Positions 34,165 through 46,576 of a stretch of DNA of 64,000 nt are shown piece by piece. The notes below the pieces were generated by a model. It did no database searches and was not told the DNA's origin. It saw nothing but the letters and a program-made list of their open reading frames with translations. A program made the translations under genes and the position numbers. Numbering within the stretch: position 1 is the stretch's first letter; each line of letters begins with the position of its first letter. Source of the DNA: Lucinisca nassula (Eukaryota > Mollusca > Bivalvia > Lucinida > Lucinidae); contig CAUZLF010000760.1 of NCBI GenBank assembly GCA_963580285.1, forward strand, positions 62,001 to 126,000, given 5' to 3'.

Positions 34165-37100
34165 AGCTCACCTGGGCCGAAGGCTCCAGGGGAGCTTATA
34201 GTATAACTGGTCATCCGCCGCCCGTCGTATGTCCGTCACCACGACCAGTTATATCTCTGCAGCCTGCAGGCTGATCTCAATCATTTCTTATCTGTAGCAT
34301 GCCTTGGGTGGGGCAACAAAGAATTTAGCTATTTATCAAAATTGAAAGAAGGTAAGGTGACTGGGGAAAAAACCTCGGATGAGTTCCAAAACCGGCCAAG
34401 TCGGCCTATTTATCATAGAGTTACATCCCTTTGATTGCTGAAAATGCAGATATTTGACCTGGTCATCACTGCAGCCCCTAGAGTAATGTCCCTTTGATTG
34501 CTAAAAATGCCGATTTTTACCTTGTCATCACCGTAACCCCTTCAGTCTTGATCGGATCTTTCTGAAACTTATATGTAAGTTGGCTGGGGATAAAACCTCA
34601 AATGAGTTTGAAAACCGGCCAAGTCGGCCCATTTATCATAGAGTTACATCCCTTTGATTGCTGAAAATGCAGATATTTGACCTTGTCATCACTGTAGCCC
34701 CTTCAGTTTTGATCTGTTTTTCTGAAACTTATATGTAAGGTGACTGGGGATAAAACCTGGGATGAGTTCGAAAACCGGCCAAGTCGGCCTATTTATAGAG
34801 TTACGTCCCTTTGATTGCTGAAAATGCCTATTTTTGACCTTGTCATCGCCGTAGCTGCTTCAGTTTTGACCAGATCTTTCTGAAACTTATATGTAAGGTG
34901 ACTGGGGATAAAACCTCGGATGAGTTCGAAAACCGGCCAAGTCGGCCTATTTATCATGGAGTTACGTCCCTTTGATTGCTGAAAATGCAGATATTTGACC
35001 TTGTCATCACTGTAGCCCCTTCAGTTTTGATCCGATCTTTCTGAAACTTATATGTAAGGTGGCTGGGGATAAAACCTCGGATGAGTTTGAAAACCGGCCA
35101 AGTAGGCCCATTTATCTCAGAGTTAAGTCCCTTTGATTGCTGAAAATGCCGATTTTGGACCTTGTCATCAATGTAGCCCTTTCATTTTTGATCGGATCTA
35201 TCTGAAACTTATATGAAAGGTAGCTTGGGATAAAAACTCAGACGAGTTTGAAAACCGGCCAAGTCAACGCATTTATCATAGAGTAACATCCCTTTGATCG
35301 CTGAAAATGTCAATTTTTGACCTTGTCATCACAATAGCCCCTTCAGTTTTGATCGGATCTTTCTGAAACTTATATGTAAGGTGACTTGGGATAAAACCTG
35401 AGTATGAAAACCGGCCAAGTTGGTCTATTTATCATAGAGTTACGTCCTTTAGATTGCTGAAAATGCAGATATTTGACCTTGTCATCACCGTAGCCCCTTC
35501 GTTTTTTTTCGGATCTTTCCGAAACTTATATGTAATGTGGCTGGGGATAAAAACTTGGATGAGTTCGAAAACCTGCCAAGTCGGCCCATTTATCAGAGAG
35601 TTACATCCCTTTGATTGCTGAAAATGCAGATATTTGACCTTGTCATCACTGCAGCCCCTTCAGTTTTGTTCGGATCTTTCCGAAACTTATATGTAAGGTG
35701 GTTGGGGATAAAAACTTGGACGAGTTCGAAAATCGGCCAAGTCGGCCCATTAATCATAGAGTAATGTTCCTTTGATCGCTAAAATGCCGATTTTTGACCT
35801 TGTTATTACCGTAACCCCTTCAGTTTTGATCCGATCTTTCTGAAGCATATAGGTAAGTTGGCTGGGGATAAAACCTCGAATGAGTTCGAAAACTGGCCAA
35901 GTCGGCCCTTTTGTCATAGAGTTACATCCCTTTGATTTCTGAAAATGCAGATATTTGACCTTGTCATCACTGTAGCCCCTTCAGTTTCAATCGGATCTTT
36001 CTGAAACTTATATGTGAGGTGGCTGGGGATAAAACCTCGGATAAGTTCGAAAACCGGTCTAGTCTGCCGATTTATCATAGAGTTACGTCCCTTTGGTTGC
36101 TGAAAATGCCGATTTTGGACCTTGACTTCACTCTACCCCCTTCATTTTTGATAGGATCTATCTGAAACTTATATGAAAGGTAGCTTGGGATAAAAACTAA
36201 GACAAGTTTGAAAACTGGCCAAGTAGACCAATTTATCATAGAGTAACATCCATTTGATTACTTAAAATGTGGATTTTTGACCTTGTCATCACCGTAGCCC
36301 CTTCAGTTTTGATCTGATCTTTCTGAAACTTATGTGTAAGGTGGCTGGGGATAAAAACTTGGATGAGTTCGAAAACCGCCAAGTCTGCCCATTTATTATA
36401 GAGTTACGTCCCTCGGATCGATGAAAATACTGATTTTTGACCTTGTCATCACCGTAGCCCCTTCAGTTTTGATCGGATCTTTCTGAAACTTATATGTAAG
36501 GTAGCTGGGGATAAAAACTCAAATGGGTTTGAATAAGGGCCAAGTTGGCCCATTTATCATAGAGTTACCTCCCTTTGATTGCTGAAAATGCCGATTTTTG
36601 ACCTTGTCAACACCATAGCCCCTTCAGTTTTGATTGGATCTTTCTGAAGCTTATTTGTAAGGTTGCTCGGGATCAAGCTAGGGATAAGCTCGAAAACGGG
36701 CCAAGTCGACCCATTTGTCATAGAGTTACATCCGTTTGATTACTTCCGGAAACTTAAGTACAAGTTAGTCCAGGTTAAAAGCTTGGATGAGTTTGCAAAC
36801 TAGAGATGTGGGGTGATTACTGACAGAGTAGTGTCACCTCTTTTGCTGAAAATGCTTATTTTTGACCTTGTCATGACCGTAGCCCCTACAATTTTGATTG
36901 GATCTCTTGAAACTTACAAACAAGTAGGTAAGGGATAAAAGCTTGGATGATTTAAAAAAACTGATGAGGTTGGCTCATCTATTGTATAGTTACATCCCCT
37001 TTACTGCTGGAAATGCCTATATTTGACATTGTCATCACCATAACCCCTTCAGTTTTCATCGGATCTTTTTGTAACTTACCTGTTAGTAAGTAAGGGCTAA

Positions 37101-39761
37101 AAACTTGGCTGAGTTAAAAAATTGGGAGGTCGGCCTATATTTCGGAGAGTTATGTCCCCCTTGATTATAGTTGATTATAGAAAATGCCTATTTTTGATCT
37201 TGTCATCACCATAGCCCCATCAGTTTTGATCAGATCTTCCTGAAACTTACATACAAAGAAGTTGGGGTTAAAAGCTTGGATATATTTGAAAATTAGGGAT
37301 GTAGGTCGATTACTCATGGAGTTATGTCCCCTACTTTGCTGAATATGCTTAGTTTTGACCTTGTCATCACCTTAGCCCCTTCAGTTTTGATTGGATCTTC
37401 TTAAAACTTACAAACAAGTAAGTCAGTGGTAAAAGCTCGGATGAGTTCCAAAACTGACGAGGTTGGCTTATTGAATGTAGAATTGTGTCCCTTTTACTGC
37501 TTAAAATACCTATTTGAACTTATATTGAACTTGTCATCACCAAAGCCCACTTCAGTTTTCATCGGATCATCTTGAATCTTACATGTGAGTAAGTAACTGA
37601 TAAAACCTCGGCTGAGTTAAAAATTGGTGAGGTCAGCCTGTATTTCAGGGAGTTATGTCCCCTTGATTACAGAAAATGCCTGCTGTTTTACCTTGTCATC
37701 ACTATAGCTCCTTCAGTTTTATTAGCTCACCGTCACGTAGTGACGAGGTGAGCTTTTGGGATCACTTTGTGTCCGTCGTCCGTGCGTGCGTCCGTGCGTC
37801 CGTCCGTAAACTTTTTCTTCAAACGACATCTCCTCCTAAACCACTGAGCGGATTTTGACCAAACTTCACAGGAATGATCCTTAGGTGGTCCCCTTTCAAA
37901 GTTGTTCAAATGGTTCCGGTCCGTTGCACATATGGGTCACAGGAGCCAAAAATAGATTTTTTTCACCGAAAACTTAAAAAATCTTCTTCTCTGAAACTGC
38001 AAGGCCCAGGTCTTTGATATTTGGTATGAAGCTTCATCTAGTGGACCCCTACCAAGATTGTTCAAATTATAGTGCTGGAGCCAAAAATGTCCCCGCCCTG
38101 GGGCCCTTTGGTTTTACATGGGCTTATATAGGGAAAATCTTTAAAAATCTTCTTCTCTGAAACTGCAAGGCCCAGGTCTTTGATATTTGGTATGAATCTT
38201 TATCTAGTGGACCCCTACCAAGATTGTTCAAATTATAGTGCTGGGGCCAAAAATGCCCCCGCACGGGGGCCCTTTGGTTTTACATGGGCTTATATAGGGA
38301 AAATCTTTAAAAATCTTCTCTGAAACCGCAAGGCCCAGGTCTTTGATATTTGATATGAAACTTCATCTAGTGGACCCCTACCAAGATTGTTCAAATTGTA
38401 GTGCTGGGGCCAAAAATGCCCCCTTCCTGGGGTCCTTTGGTTGTACATGGGCTTATATAGGGAAAATCTTTAAAAATCTTCTTCTCTGAAACTGCAAGGC
38501 CCAGGTCTTTGCTATTTGGTATGAAGCTTCATCTGGTGGACCCCTTCCAAGATTGTTGAAATTATAGCCCTCTGGGCCACAAATGTCCCCGCCCCGGGGC
38601 CTTTTGGTTTTACATAGACTTATATAGTGATAATCTTTGAAAATCTTCTTCTCTGAAACAGCAAGGCCCAGGTCTTTGATATTTGGTGTGAAGCTTCATC
38701 TAGTGGACCTCTATGAAGATTGTTTAAATTATAGCCCTGAGGCCAAATATGCCCCCACCCCGTGGCCATATGGTTTTACAGGCTTATGTAGGGAATATCT
38801 TTAAAAAAGACCTTCTTCTCTGAAACCGAAAGGCCCAGTTCTTTGATATTTGGTGTGTAGCTATATCTATTGGACCTTTGCCAAGATTGTTCAAATTATA
38901 GCCTTTGTTGATATTTGGTATGAAGCTTCACCTTTTTAGACCTCCCTCAACATTATGCACATTATAGCCCTGGGGTCAATAATGGCCCTCCCCGGGGCCC
39001 ACTTGTTACTCTATGGATCAGGTGAGCGATCCAGGGCCATCATGGCCCTCTTGTTGGATCTTGTTGAAACTTACCTGTTAGTAAGTTAGGGATAAAATGG
39101 ATGAGTTCATGAACTGATGAGGTCAACCTATTTATCATAGAATTACACCCCTTGGATTGCAGAAAATGCCTCTTTTTGGCTGTAACTCCTTCAGTTTTCA
39201 TGGATCTTCTTGAAATTTATATGTTTGTAAGTTAGGGATAAAAGCTCAGACAAGTTTGAAAACTAGCAATGCCTGTCGCCAGTCAATTAATCATGGAGTT
39301 ATGTCCCCTGCTTGGCTGAAAATGCTTATTTTCCACCTTGTCATCACTGCTGCCCCTTCAGTTTTGATCGGTTCTTCATGAAACTTACAAACAAGTAAGT
39401 CAGGCAGAAAAGCTCGGAGGAGTTTGAAAACTGGTGAGTAAGGCCTATTTATCATAGAGTTACATCCCTTTGATTGCAGCAAATAATTGCTCATTTTTGA
39501 CCTTGTCAACTCCATAGCCCCTTCATTTGGATCTTCTTGAGAGTTACATATAAACAAGTCAGGGATAAAAGCTTGAATGAGTTTGAAAACCGGTATGGTC
39601 AGCCTATTTATCATAGAGTTACATTCTACTTGATTGCATAAAATGCTTAACTTGTCATCACCTTGTCCTCTCATAAATCCTTCAGTAAAGGTTGGCACTT
39701 CCTGAAAATTTGAATCTGTTAGCTCAGGTGAGCGATATAGGACCAGCTTGGTCCTCTTGTT
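34165..39761 (+). mobile_element. Element E4: hairpin-ended, type E core of about 160-bp units
   Basis: It starts AGCTCACCTGGGCCGAAGGC then TCCAGGGGAGCT (hairpin). The core holds over 20 units sharing GACCTTGTCATCACCGTAGC, CCCTTCAGTTTTGATCGGAT, CTTTCTGAAACTTATATGTA, GGGGATAAAACCTCGGATGA and CCGGCCAAGTCGGCC. Units become more diverged to the right. It ends CAGGTGAGCGATATAGGACC then AGCTTGGTCCTCTTGTT. E5 is inserted at 37724-39055. The flanks are E3 sequence cut in a T-run. No protein is encoded. Confidence 0.8.
37724..39055 (+). mobile_element. Element E5: complete hairpin-ended element inside E4
   Basis: It starts AGCTCACCGTCACGTAGTGA then CGAGGTGAGCTTTTG, followed by a CGTGCGTCCGTCC-rich stretch. 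One unit resembles type A (AACGACATCTCCTCCTAAAC ... CACAGGAATGATCC). About five units of type F (about 170 bp) follow, sharing AATCTTCTTCTCTGAAACTG, CAAGGCCCAGGTCTTTGATA and ACCAAGATTGTTCAAATTAT. It ends GGTGAGCGATCCAGGGCC then ATCATGGCCCTCTTGTT. E4 core resumes directly with GGATCTTGTTGAAACTT. Confidence 0.85.
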
Positions 39762-40863
39762 TTTCTTATCAGAATTATCTCTGCTTTTCGCTTTATTTCC
39801 CTTTTAATTAGATAACACAGAAAGCATGTTAGCAAGGTATCTCAAATAGTATTTGAGCTGGAGCCTTGATATTTGGTATACTGATTAAGAGTGAGGAGGA
39901 GATCACTTGATTAAATTTTCAACCAATTTAATGACATTTTGTTAGAGTCATGGCCCTTTACAATTTCTGGCCATTTAATTGTGTTGATTTGCTGTGCAAA
40001 GTATTTCTTAAGAACTATGTATGCTAGTGTATTGAAATTTTATATATGGTTTCCTCATGAAAAAATAGTTAACCCGTATTTTTTCTTATCTGACTTCCCC
40101 TTTTCGCTTTTTTCGCATTATTTCCTTTTTAATTAAATAACATAGAAATCTCGTTCGCAAGATACCTCAGAAAGTATTTGAGCTAGAGCCTTGATATTTG
40201 GTATACTGATTGGGACTGAGGAGGAGATCGCCTGATTAAATTTTCAACCAATTTAATGAAATTTTGTTTGAGTTATGGCCCTTTACAATTTCTGGCCATT
40301 TAATTAGGTTGATTTCCTGTGCATAGTATTACTTAAGAACTATGTATGCTAGTGTTAAAAATTTCATTAATGGTTTCCTCATGAAAAAATAGTTGACCCA
40401 TATATTTTTTTATCTGACTTATCTCCCCTTTTCGCGTTATTTCGTTTTTAATTAAATAACAAAGAAATCTCGTTAGCAAGATATCTCAAAAAGTATTTTA
40501 GCTAGAGCCTTGAAATTTGGTATACTGATTTGGGCTGAGGAGATCACCTGATTAAATTTTCTACCAATTTCATTCAATTTTGTTGGAGTGATTGCCCTTT
40601 GCATTTTCAGGTCATTTAATTGTGTTTCTTTCTTGTAGCAAGATATTTATGAAAAAATAGTTGACCGGTATTTTTTCCCTTTTCCGAATTATCTCCCCTT
40701 TTTGAGTTATTTCCCCTTTAATTAAATAACAGAAATCTCGTTAGCAAGATATCTCAAAAAGTAGTTGAGCTAGAGCCTTGATATTTGGTATACTGATTTG
40801 GACTAAGGAGGAGATTACCTGATTAAGTTTTCAACCAATTCAATGAAATTTTGTAAGAGTTAT
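39762..40863 (+). mobile_element. Element E3, middle part (type D core)
   Basis: It resumes with CTTATCAGAATTATCTC after E4 and contains about three type D units. It stops at GAGTTAT, where E6 is inserted in a phrase that reads GAGTTATGGCCC elsewhere. Confidence 0.8.
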
Positions 40864-41570
40864 TAGTTGGCCATCCAAACCACGAAAAAATACTTCTGAT
40901 GGCAAAATTGAGTAGAGTTTGGCATCCATGCTAATTGTGTTCTTTAGTGTGTTGCAAAAGTGATAAGGGTGGATGCCACTTCTGAAAATGCCCCTGAGCC
41001 TCAGAATTAGGTCAAAGGTCAAATGAGTGCAAAAATACAATAAAATTTGTACATATTGGTATTTGTACCCTCTCTCTATCTAAACAGACCAAATAAAGTT
41101 AACTAAAACACCAGCAATGTACTTAGGACATATTACTTATGCATTATATGTGAGAAAAGAAGTTGTATCATAAATTTAGTCAGGGTCAAAGGTCATTTAA
41201 GTACAAATTTTCTTTAAATATGCATCAATATTTATTGTACAAAGGGATATCTAGTATGTCAACTGAAATAAAGTCACATTAGTTGCCATTTCCTTATCTA
41301 GGAAGCATAAAACCCAAACATTATACAAACAGCATAATGGCCAACCTAATCGGCAGTAGGTCAAAGGTCATTTAAGTACATATTTGGTAAAATATGTTTA
41401 TTTTGCAAAATACGTTGATTCTTCACATGTCATCCATTATTATAAGTAACATTCCAAATCGTCTGAGTTCTTCCTAAACGTCACAATGATATCTGAAGGA
41501 TATAGTATATGATGAAGATATATCTAATAATAACACAACTTGGTCATCATCAAAGGCCACGTGCAGCTGC

Positions 41571-42209
41571 CGTAGAACACTTATTTTTGGCGGTCATTTT
41601 ATTTTGGCGCTATTTGCAGTCAAGGAAAAAAACGCCAAAATAAAAATCCGCAAATAAATCTTAAAATAGTGCAAGAGAAGATATTCTATACATCACAATT
41701 ATGATGTGTCAGATAGTCATAGACATCATCAGTGACAAAAGAAAAAGTGTATTTACTTCTTTAGAAGTCGAAATAAAGAAAGACAATGTCCTAGTCATAA
41801 GACATCTCAAAACCACTGAATGAAAACAAACACACCTTGAGAGTTATTGTCAAAATTGTGGATATAATTGGTAATTGATTGATGGCTTTAACTGTGAGCT
41901 CAATAGGATGGGCAAAACAATCAGATAAGAGCAAAGTGATACACCTCCAGACAGACATTTGGATTGTCAAGGTAGCACATTTGGTTAATCATGCGGTGAA
42001 CACAAAACTTTTAATTAATTACCACAGTTTCTGCATGACGCTGTTGATGATCAACTCCGATGATTTTTTGTCATCCTAAAGGGCTTTGGAGATTCGACCG
42101 ATTTTTTTTTCTTTGGAAATCGAAAATCCGCCGAAATATAAATCCACGAAAAGGTCTACTCATAAAAAGCGTTAAAATTTGCGGCCGCTTAATTTAAGTG
42201 TTTAACAGT
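41571..42209. mobile_element. MITE-like element with GTAAAACACTTA-type ends
   Basis: The ends CGTAGAACACTTATTTTTGG and the inverse of CTTAATTTAAGTGTTTAACAG are similar. Just inside are GGCGGTCATTTTATTTTGGC and AATCGAAAATCCGCCGAAAT. The same end pair bounds 51075-53491, so two copies of one family are present. No coding frame of note is seen. Confidence 0.7.
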
Positions 42210-42424
42210 ATTCGAAGTTTGTATTTTACAAGTAAGAGCCGTTCAGATCACTACAATGTAAAGGGTAACAGCTCGCGTTAGCGTGTTTTTACTTCCTCAA
42301 TACACAAGTCTATGCAATGCAAACCAAATAGGGGTTTCTCCGATATCACTGATACGAGCTTTCTTCCGCATAATCTGAAATGATAGACCAAGTCATATAT
42401 AAATAACAAGCCATTTTAACTTCA

Positions 42425-42975
42425 TAGCTCGACTTCTAGATATTTTGATGATTTATTGAATATTGACAATACCTGTTTGAATGGTTTGATCAGTCAAATT
42501 TACCCCCAGAACTTCAGTTAAATAAAACATTTTTTTCTGATACCGAGACCCCGGTTTTGGATTTACATCTGTCTATTGTTACACGTAGATGGGTTTGTTT
42601 CCTGCAAAATTTTTGACAAACGCGATGATTTTGAATTTGAGATTGTAAATTTTCCTTTGTTGGTCGGTGATGTTCCTCATGCGGCATCCTATGGTGTTTA
42701 TATTTCGTAATTAATTCGATTTGCCAGAGTGTCTAGTCATGTAACTGACTAGAATACTCGTAATAAATTGTTAACTGTTAAACTTCTTAATCAGGGTTAT
42801 CGGTATCATAAACTACGCAAAACCTTTTCAAAATTTTATTGACGTCATTCCGATTTAATTTCAAACTCGGTGTTTGACTTAATCTCTTGTGCAACAAGGT
42901 CTATCCGAACTCGAATTTTATGGTGACTTAGTGTGTAAATTCAGAAAAAAATATAATTGCAATGACTCAGCACCC
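42425..42975 (+). pseudogene. Penelope-like reverse transcriptase fragment (copy B)
   Basis: In plus orientation the DNA matches the copy A coding region from the active-site end (CTAGATATTTTGATGATTTA, the region of RYLDDLL) through the segment encoding VDGFVSCK, FEIVNFP and QGYRYHKL. It has stops and indels (for example TCGTAATTAATTCG), so it is a dead fragment. It breaks at about 42975. The last part (GATTGGGTACAACATAAATG) resumes at 43683. Confidence 0.88.
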
Positions 42976-43021
42976 AATGGCATAAAACCATTCTTCGATA
43001 TAAAAAGGATTGTTTTTTTCT

Positions 43022-43082
43022 AGGTTTAACGTTCCCGTCAACACTGTAGAGGTCATTTTGGAAACGTTGCTTAAGGTGAAAT
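43022..43082 (+). repeat. Family C head fragment
   Basis: TAGGTTTAACGTTCCCGTCA then CATTTTGGAAACGTTGCTT. It lies between the broken copy B and an inverted Penelope-like tail. Confidence 0.7.
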
Positions 43083-43086
43083 GACA

Positions 43087-43505
43087 CCACAAAATAGAGG
43101 TGGAGGCAATGATCAGGAATCGATACAATCAACCCACAGCTCCCATCAGAGACACCAAAGGGAAAGAAACACAAACATGAAACAAAAGACATAATGGAAA
43201 CATCAATAGCGGAAAGTCAAAAGGACAGTTACTTTCCCACAAATTGGCCAATAGGCTATCCAAAATAAAATAATATAAGCGACACGAACACCCAAAGACA
43301 AACCTTAACAAAAATTAACCGCGACAGAAGAACCGCCTTGGAACGGTCAGCGGAAACGAATTCCACTGGGGGGCTTAAATCGATTTTACGTGGCCACAAT
43401 CCTCGCCTTTTGATTTAGACTAATAATTTGTTCAGTCCGCATGAAGGCCTCCTAACTCATCAGTGCAAAATCTCCGTGAACACAAACAATCAAACAACCA
43501 CAGAG
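43087..43505 (-). mobile_element. Penelope-like 3' tail, second subfamily
   Basis: It reads AATAGAGGTGGAGGCAATGA, TCAACCCACAGCTCCCATCA, GAGACACCAAAGGG, GGCCAATAGGCTATCCAAAA, then the part shared with the first subfamily (ACAATCCTCGCC, AAGGCCTCCTAACTCATCAG). It has the opposite orientation to copy B around it. Confidence 0.82.
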
Positions 43506-43682
43506 ATGACAAGCCTTGTCGCCCAATGAAACCAATAGTGTTTATAAGCATGGACGGTCTGACTCGCACCGCTTTGGTAGGGCAGGCTCAGATCATCTAA
43601 GCCATTTACCAGTATTCTTGTGCGGGCGGTTTCAGCTCTGCGTGGAAGCATCGTGCAGCCCATCTATTTCTTCAAGCCCCGA
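43505..43682 (+). repeat. Family C copy, plus orientation
   Basis: GCCCAATGAAACCAATAGTG through TGACTCGCACCGCTTTGGTA, GCGGTTTCAGCTCTGCGTGG and GCATCGTGCAGCCCATCTAT to CAAGCCCCG. It lies next to the resumed Penelope-like coding sequence. Confidence 0.75.
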
Positions 43683-43960
43683 TTGGGTACAACATAAATG
43701 TCATACGACAGAATGCATGCATGGTATTTAACCCAAATCACGGTTGGCAACTTTGTTTCCCCCTTTATTTGTACGTTGGTGGGTCAGGCCTCAGATTCTA
43801 CGTTGCTTCCAATTTTGTGGGACTTTGCCCGACATTGAGATGAAATGGAGTCTCAAGCCCTGCCGCCCAATGAAACCAATGTAGGGTTTATATGCATGCA
43901 CGGTCAGACTCGCACAACTTTGCCTTGGCAGGCCTCAGATTCTATGACGGTTCCAGCGTA
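43683..43960 (+). pseudogene. Copy B C-terminal end, split by a family C insertion
   Basis: The DNA from GATTGGGTACAACATAAATG to AGGCCTCAGATTCTA corresponds to the last residues of the Penelope-like ORF. Family C (43801-43929) then intervenes. AGGCCTCAGATTCTA is repeated (43786-43800 and 43930-43944), and the coding end continues with TGACGGTTCCAGCGTAAAG, which contains the stop. Confidence 0.85.
43801..43929 (+). mobile_element. Family C insertion with 15-bp target duplication
   Basis: CGTTGCTTCCAATTTTGTGG through CACAACTTTGCCTTGGC is bounded by the direct repeat AGGCCTCAGATTCTA. This shows that family C moves as a retroposon (SINE-like) and that this insertion came after the Penelope-like insertion. 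Confidence 0.85.
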
Positions 43961-44535
43961 AAGACTTACTGACTATTAGAAAGAATTTAATTTTATGTAC
44001 TGTTGGTATGTGCCTGATGCTCTGTCTCTGGTCGGGTCCATCGGAGTCTAACTGTTGGTTTTCATTTGCTCCAGCATTTCAGTGGTTTCTTGCAGTCCAG
44101 TCCTCACCGTTGTTTCATCTCTGTGGTTGTTCGATTTTTGTCTTCTCGGAGATGTTGCTCTGATGAGTTAGGAGACCTTCATGCGGACGGAACAAATTAT
44201 TTGTCTAAATCGCGACGGAAGTAAGGGCGAGGATTGCAGCTGCATAAAATTGATTTAACCCCCCGTCAGTTGAATTCGTTCCACTGATGATTCCAAGGAG
44301 GTTCTTCTGTTTTTCGTTTGTCTTTGAGTGTGTGTATTCCTTATAATTTTTTGTTTTGGATAGCCAATTGGCCATTTTGTGGGAAAGTAACTGTCCTTTT
44401 GGCTTTCCGCTATTGATGTTTCAATTCGGGTCTAGTTATTTCATTTTTGTGTTTCTTTCCCTCTGGTGCCATTGATGGGAGCTGTGGATTAATTGTATTT
44501 ATTCCTGATCATTGTATTCACTTCTATTTTATAAG
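43961..44535 (+). mobile_element. Penelope-like 3' untranslated tail of copy B
   Basis: It follows the coding end on the same strand: TGATGCTCTGTCTCTGGTCG, TTTGCTCCAGCATTTCAGTG, GAGATGTTGCTCTGATGAGT, CGCGACGGAAGTAAGGGCGA, TTGGCCATTTTGTGGGAAAG. It ends in GATCATTGTATTCACTTCTA. It belongs to the second tail subfamily. Confidence 0.85.
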
Positions 44536-44569
44536 AGACGTGAATAACTGTCCTACAGCCATCTTTGAT

Positions 44570-45010
44570 ACCAACTTAAGGAATTCAAATCTGTCTTTGA
44601 CAATCAAATACATGTAATAAATGTATTTTTAATTTTTTTGATGATAAATGTCATCAACACAGCCTTATGCTAAATATGACAAAATATGATCAGCAAACAT
44701 CCATATTTCACCAGTTTTGTTCTTAAATGACCCCTGTCCTATAAGACTGACATACTTTGAGGGCACATTTAAAATAATTTTCCATTGTTCACTGCACCTG
44801 AATAGTTTTATGGTGATTTTAAGCAAGCACTTTCCCAAAATATATGTTAAAAGAGAGTTATGAGTAGTTTCATGTTTATTTTGCACTAATTTGAACTTTG
44901 ACCTACTTCTGAGCCTCGGACGCATTTTCAGACGTGGCACCCACACCTATGATTGTGGACACACATCATTTGGTATGAGTGCTATACTCTACTCAATTTT
45001 GTCATCAAAA
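44570..45010. repeat. Extra copy of the E6 right arm
   Basis: About 430 bp, directly repeated at 45545-45975: AATGTATTTTTAATTTTTTT, GACTGACATACTTTGAGGGC, AAAGAGAGTTATGAGTAGTT, CTCTACTCAATTTTGTCATC. The outer 25 bp with the TIR tip is missing from this inner copy. Confidence 0.85.
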
Positions 45011-45544
45011 GTAAAAATATCATTCTTTTTTGCATCTGCTTAGTCACGCATAAAGTTTGTCAATTGGTTTATCTATTGCTTATTATCTGAGATGCGACAT
45101 TTTAATTTAGTGGGTAAGGTTAAAGTTTGATGTCTAATTGTCTAATACAAAGAAATGTGTTAAACTTGGTCCTGCTCATAATAGAGTAACAGTTTAATGC
45201 TTGTAAAATCGTTTTATATCGCCTTTTCTGTTTTAACAATGGCTGTCTATGTTGTAAAAGATAAATCATGATTAAAATCGGCCTGGCGACCAGGTTCAGT
45301 CAGCTGGGGTGGGGACTGACTAAAACGACCTGTAGACGGACAGGAAAGCTCACCGGAAGTCGCGCTTTGACTTAGTTGCGCAGAGGCAATGTTTCAGACC
45401 ATGGCAGAAACAAAGTCACAAAGAAAGAATCCAGTGCTATATCAATATCGTGGATCATCAATGATTCAAGTCTGTAACATTAGTATCCCTTTTTATCCGA
45501 TTTAACCAATATCCACGTTCTCAGGCAGATTTTCTAATCAAATA
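45011..45544. other. No recognisable gene
   Basis: This lies between the two E6 right-arm copies. I see no coding frame or known repeat. Confidence 0.5.
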
Positions 45545-45997
45545 AACATAAAAAATGTATTTTTAATATTTTGATAATAAATTCTGGTCATTAACACATC
45601 TTTATACTGAATATGACAAAATTTGATCAGAAAACATCCATTTTTCACGAGTTTTGCACTTAAGTGACCCCTGACCTATAAGACTGACATACTTTGAAGG
45701 GTACATTTAAAATAATTTTTAATTGTTCACTGCACCTGAATAAGTTTGTGGTGATTTTAAGCAAGCAATTTCCCCAAATATGTGTTAAAAGAGAGTTATG
45801 AGTAGTTTTATGTTTATTTTGCACTCATTTGACCTTTGACCTACTTCTGAGCCCCAGACGCATTTCCAGACGTGGCATCCACCCCTATGATTGTTGACAC
45901 ACATCAAGGATTACATTTAGCATGGGTGCCATACTCTACTCAATTTTGCCATCAAAAGTAAAAATATCAATCTTTTTGGGGATTGGATGGCCAACTA

Positions 45998-46576
45998 TAT
46001 GGCCCTTTACAATTTCTGGCCATTTAATTGTTTTGATTTCCTGTGCATAGTATTACGTAAGAACTATGTATGCTAGTGTTTTGAAATTTCATTTATGGTT
46101 TCCTCATGAAAAAATAGTTGACCTGTATTTTTTTCTTATCTGACTTATCTGCCCTCTTCGCCTTGTTTCCTTTTTAATTTAATAACATAGAAATCTCGTT
46201 TGCAAGATATCTCAAAAAGAATTTGAGCTAGAGCCTTGAAATTTGGTATACTGATTTGGGCTGAGGAGGAGATTACCTGATTAAATTTTCAACCAGTTTA
46301 ATGAAATTTTGTTGGAGTGATTACCCTTTGCATTTTCAGGTCATTTAATTGTGTTTCTCTCTTGTTGCAAGATATTTAAAAAACTATTTAAATGGTTGCC
46401 TAAAAACTTGACAGGCTGATTTGGAATGACTAGTATATCGCCTGATTAACATTTGAAAAAAAAATCTGATTTTTTTTTTTTTTTTTTTTTTTGCGATAAT
46501 GGCCTTCTGAAAATTTGGACATTTATGGACAAGCATATGGTTGGGGGCATTGTGTTTTACAAACACCAATTCTAGT
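45998..46576 (+). mobile_element. Element E3, right part and 3' end
   Basis: The type D core resumes with TATGGCCCTTTACAATTTCT. A poly-A/poly-T stretch lies at 46457-46492. The end reads ATGGTTGGGGGCATTGTGTT then TTACAAACACCAATTCTAGT: a small hairpin followed by CTAGT. E2 core follows at once (TGATCTGATCTTTTTG), which is the phrase cut at 33005. Confidence 0.75.

Larger units (their letters stand above)
40864..45997. mobile_element. Element E6: long-TIR element with nested cargo
   Basis: The ends TAGTTGGCCATCCAAACC and GGATTGGATGGCCAACTA are inverted. The similarity continues inward for about 150 bp (GATGGCAAAATTGAGTAGAG / CTCTACTCAATTTTGCCATC). TAT flanks both sides, matching the uninterrupted target GAGTTATGGCCC in E3. 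The left arm contains GGTCAAAGGTCATTTAAGTA at intervals of about 175 bp. The interior carries a MITE-like element, Penelope-like fragments in both orientations, family C copies and an extra copy of the right arm (44570-45010). No transposase is visible. Confidence 0.78.

Noticed and set aside
34240..37720. Open frames of 60-130 codons repeated through the tandem cores
   Set aside because: They recur with the repeat period, occur on both strands and carry no protein motif.
41000..45860. GGTCAAAGGTCA motifs as nuclear-receptor sites
   Set aside because: They recur as part of the repeat unit; there is no gene context to support regulation.
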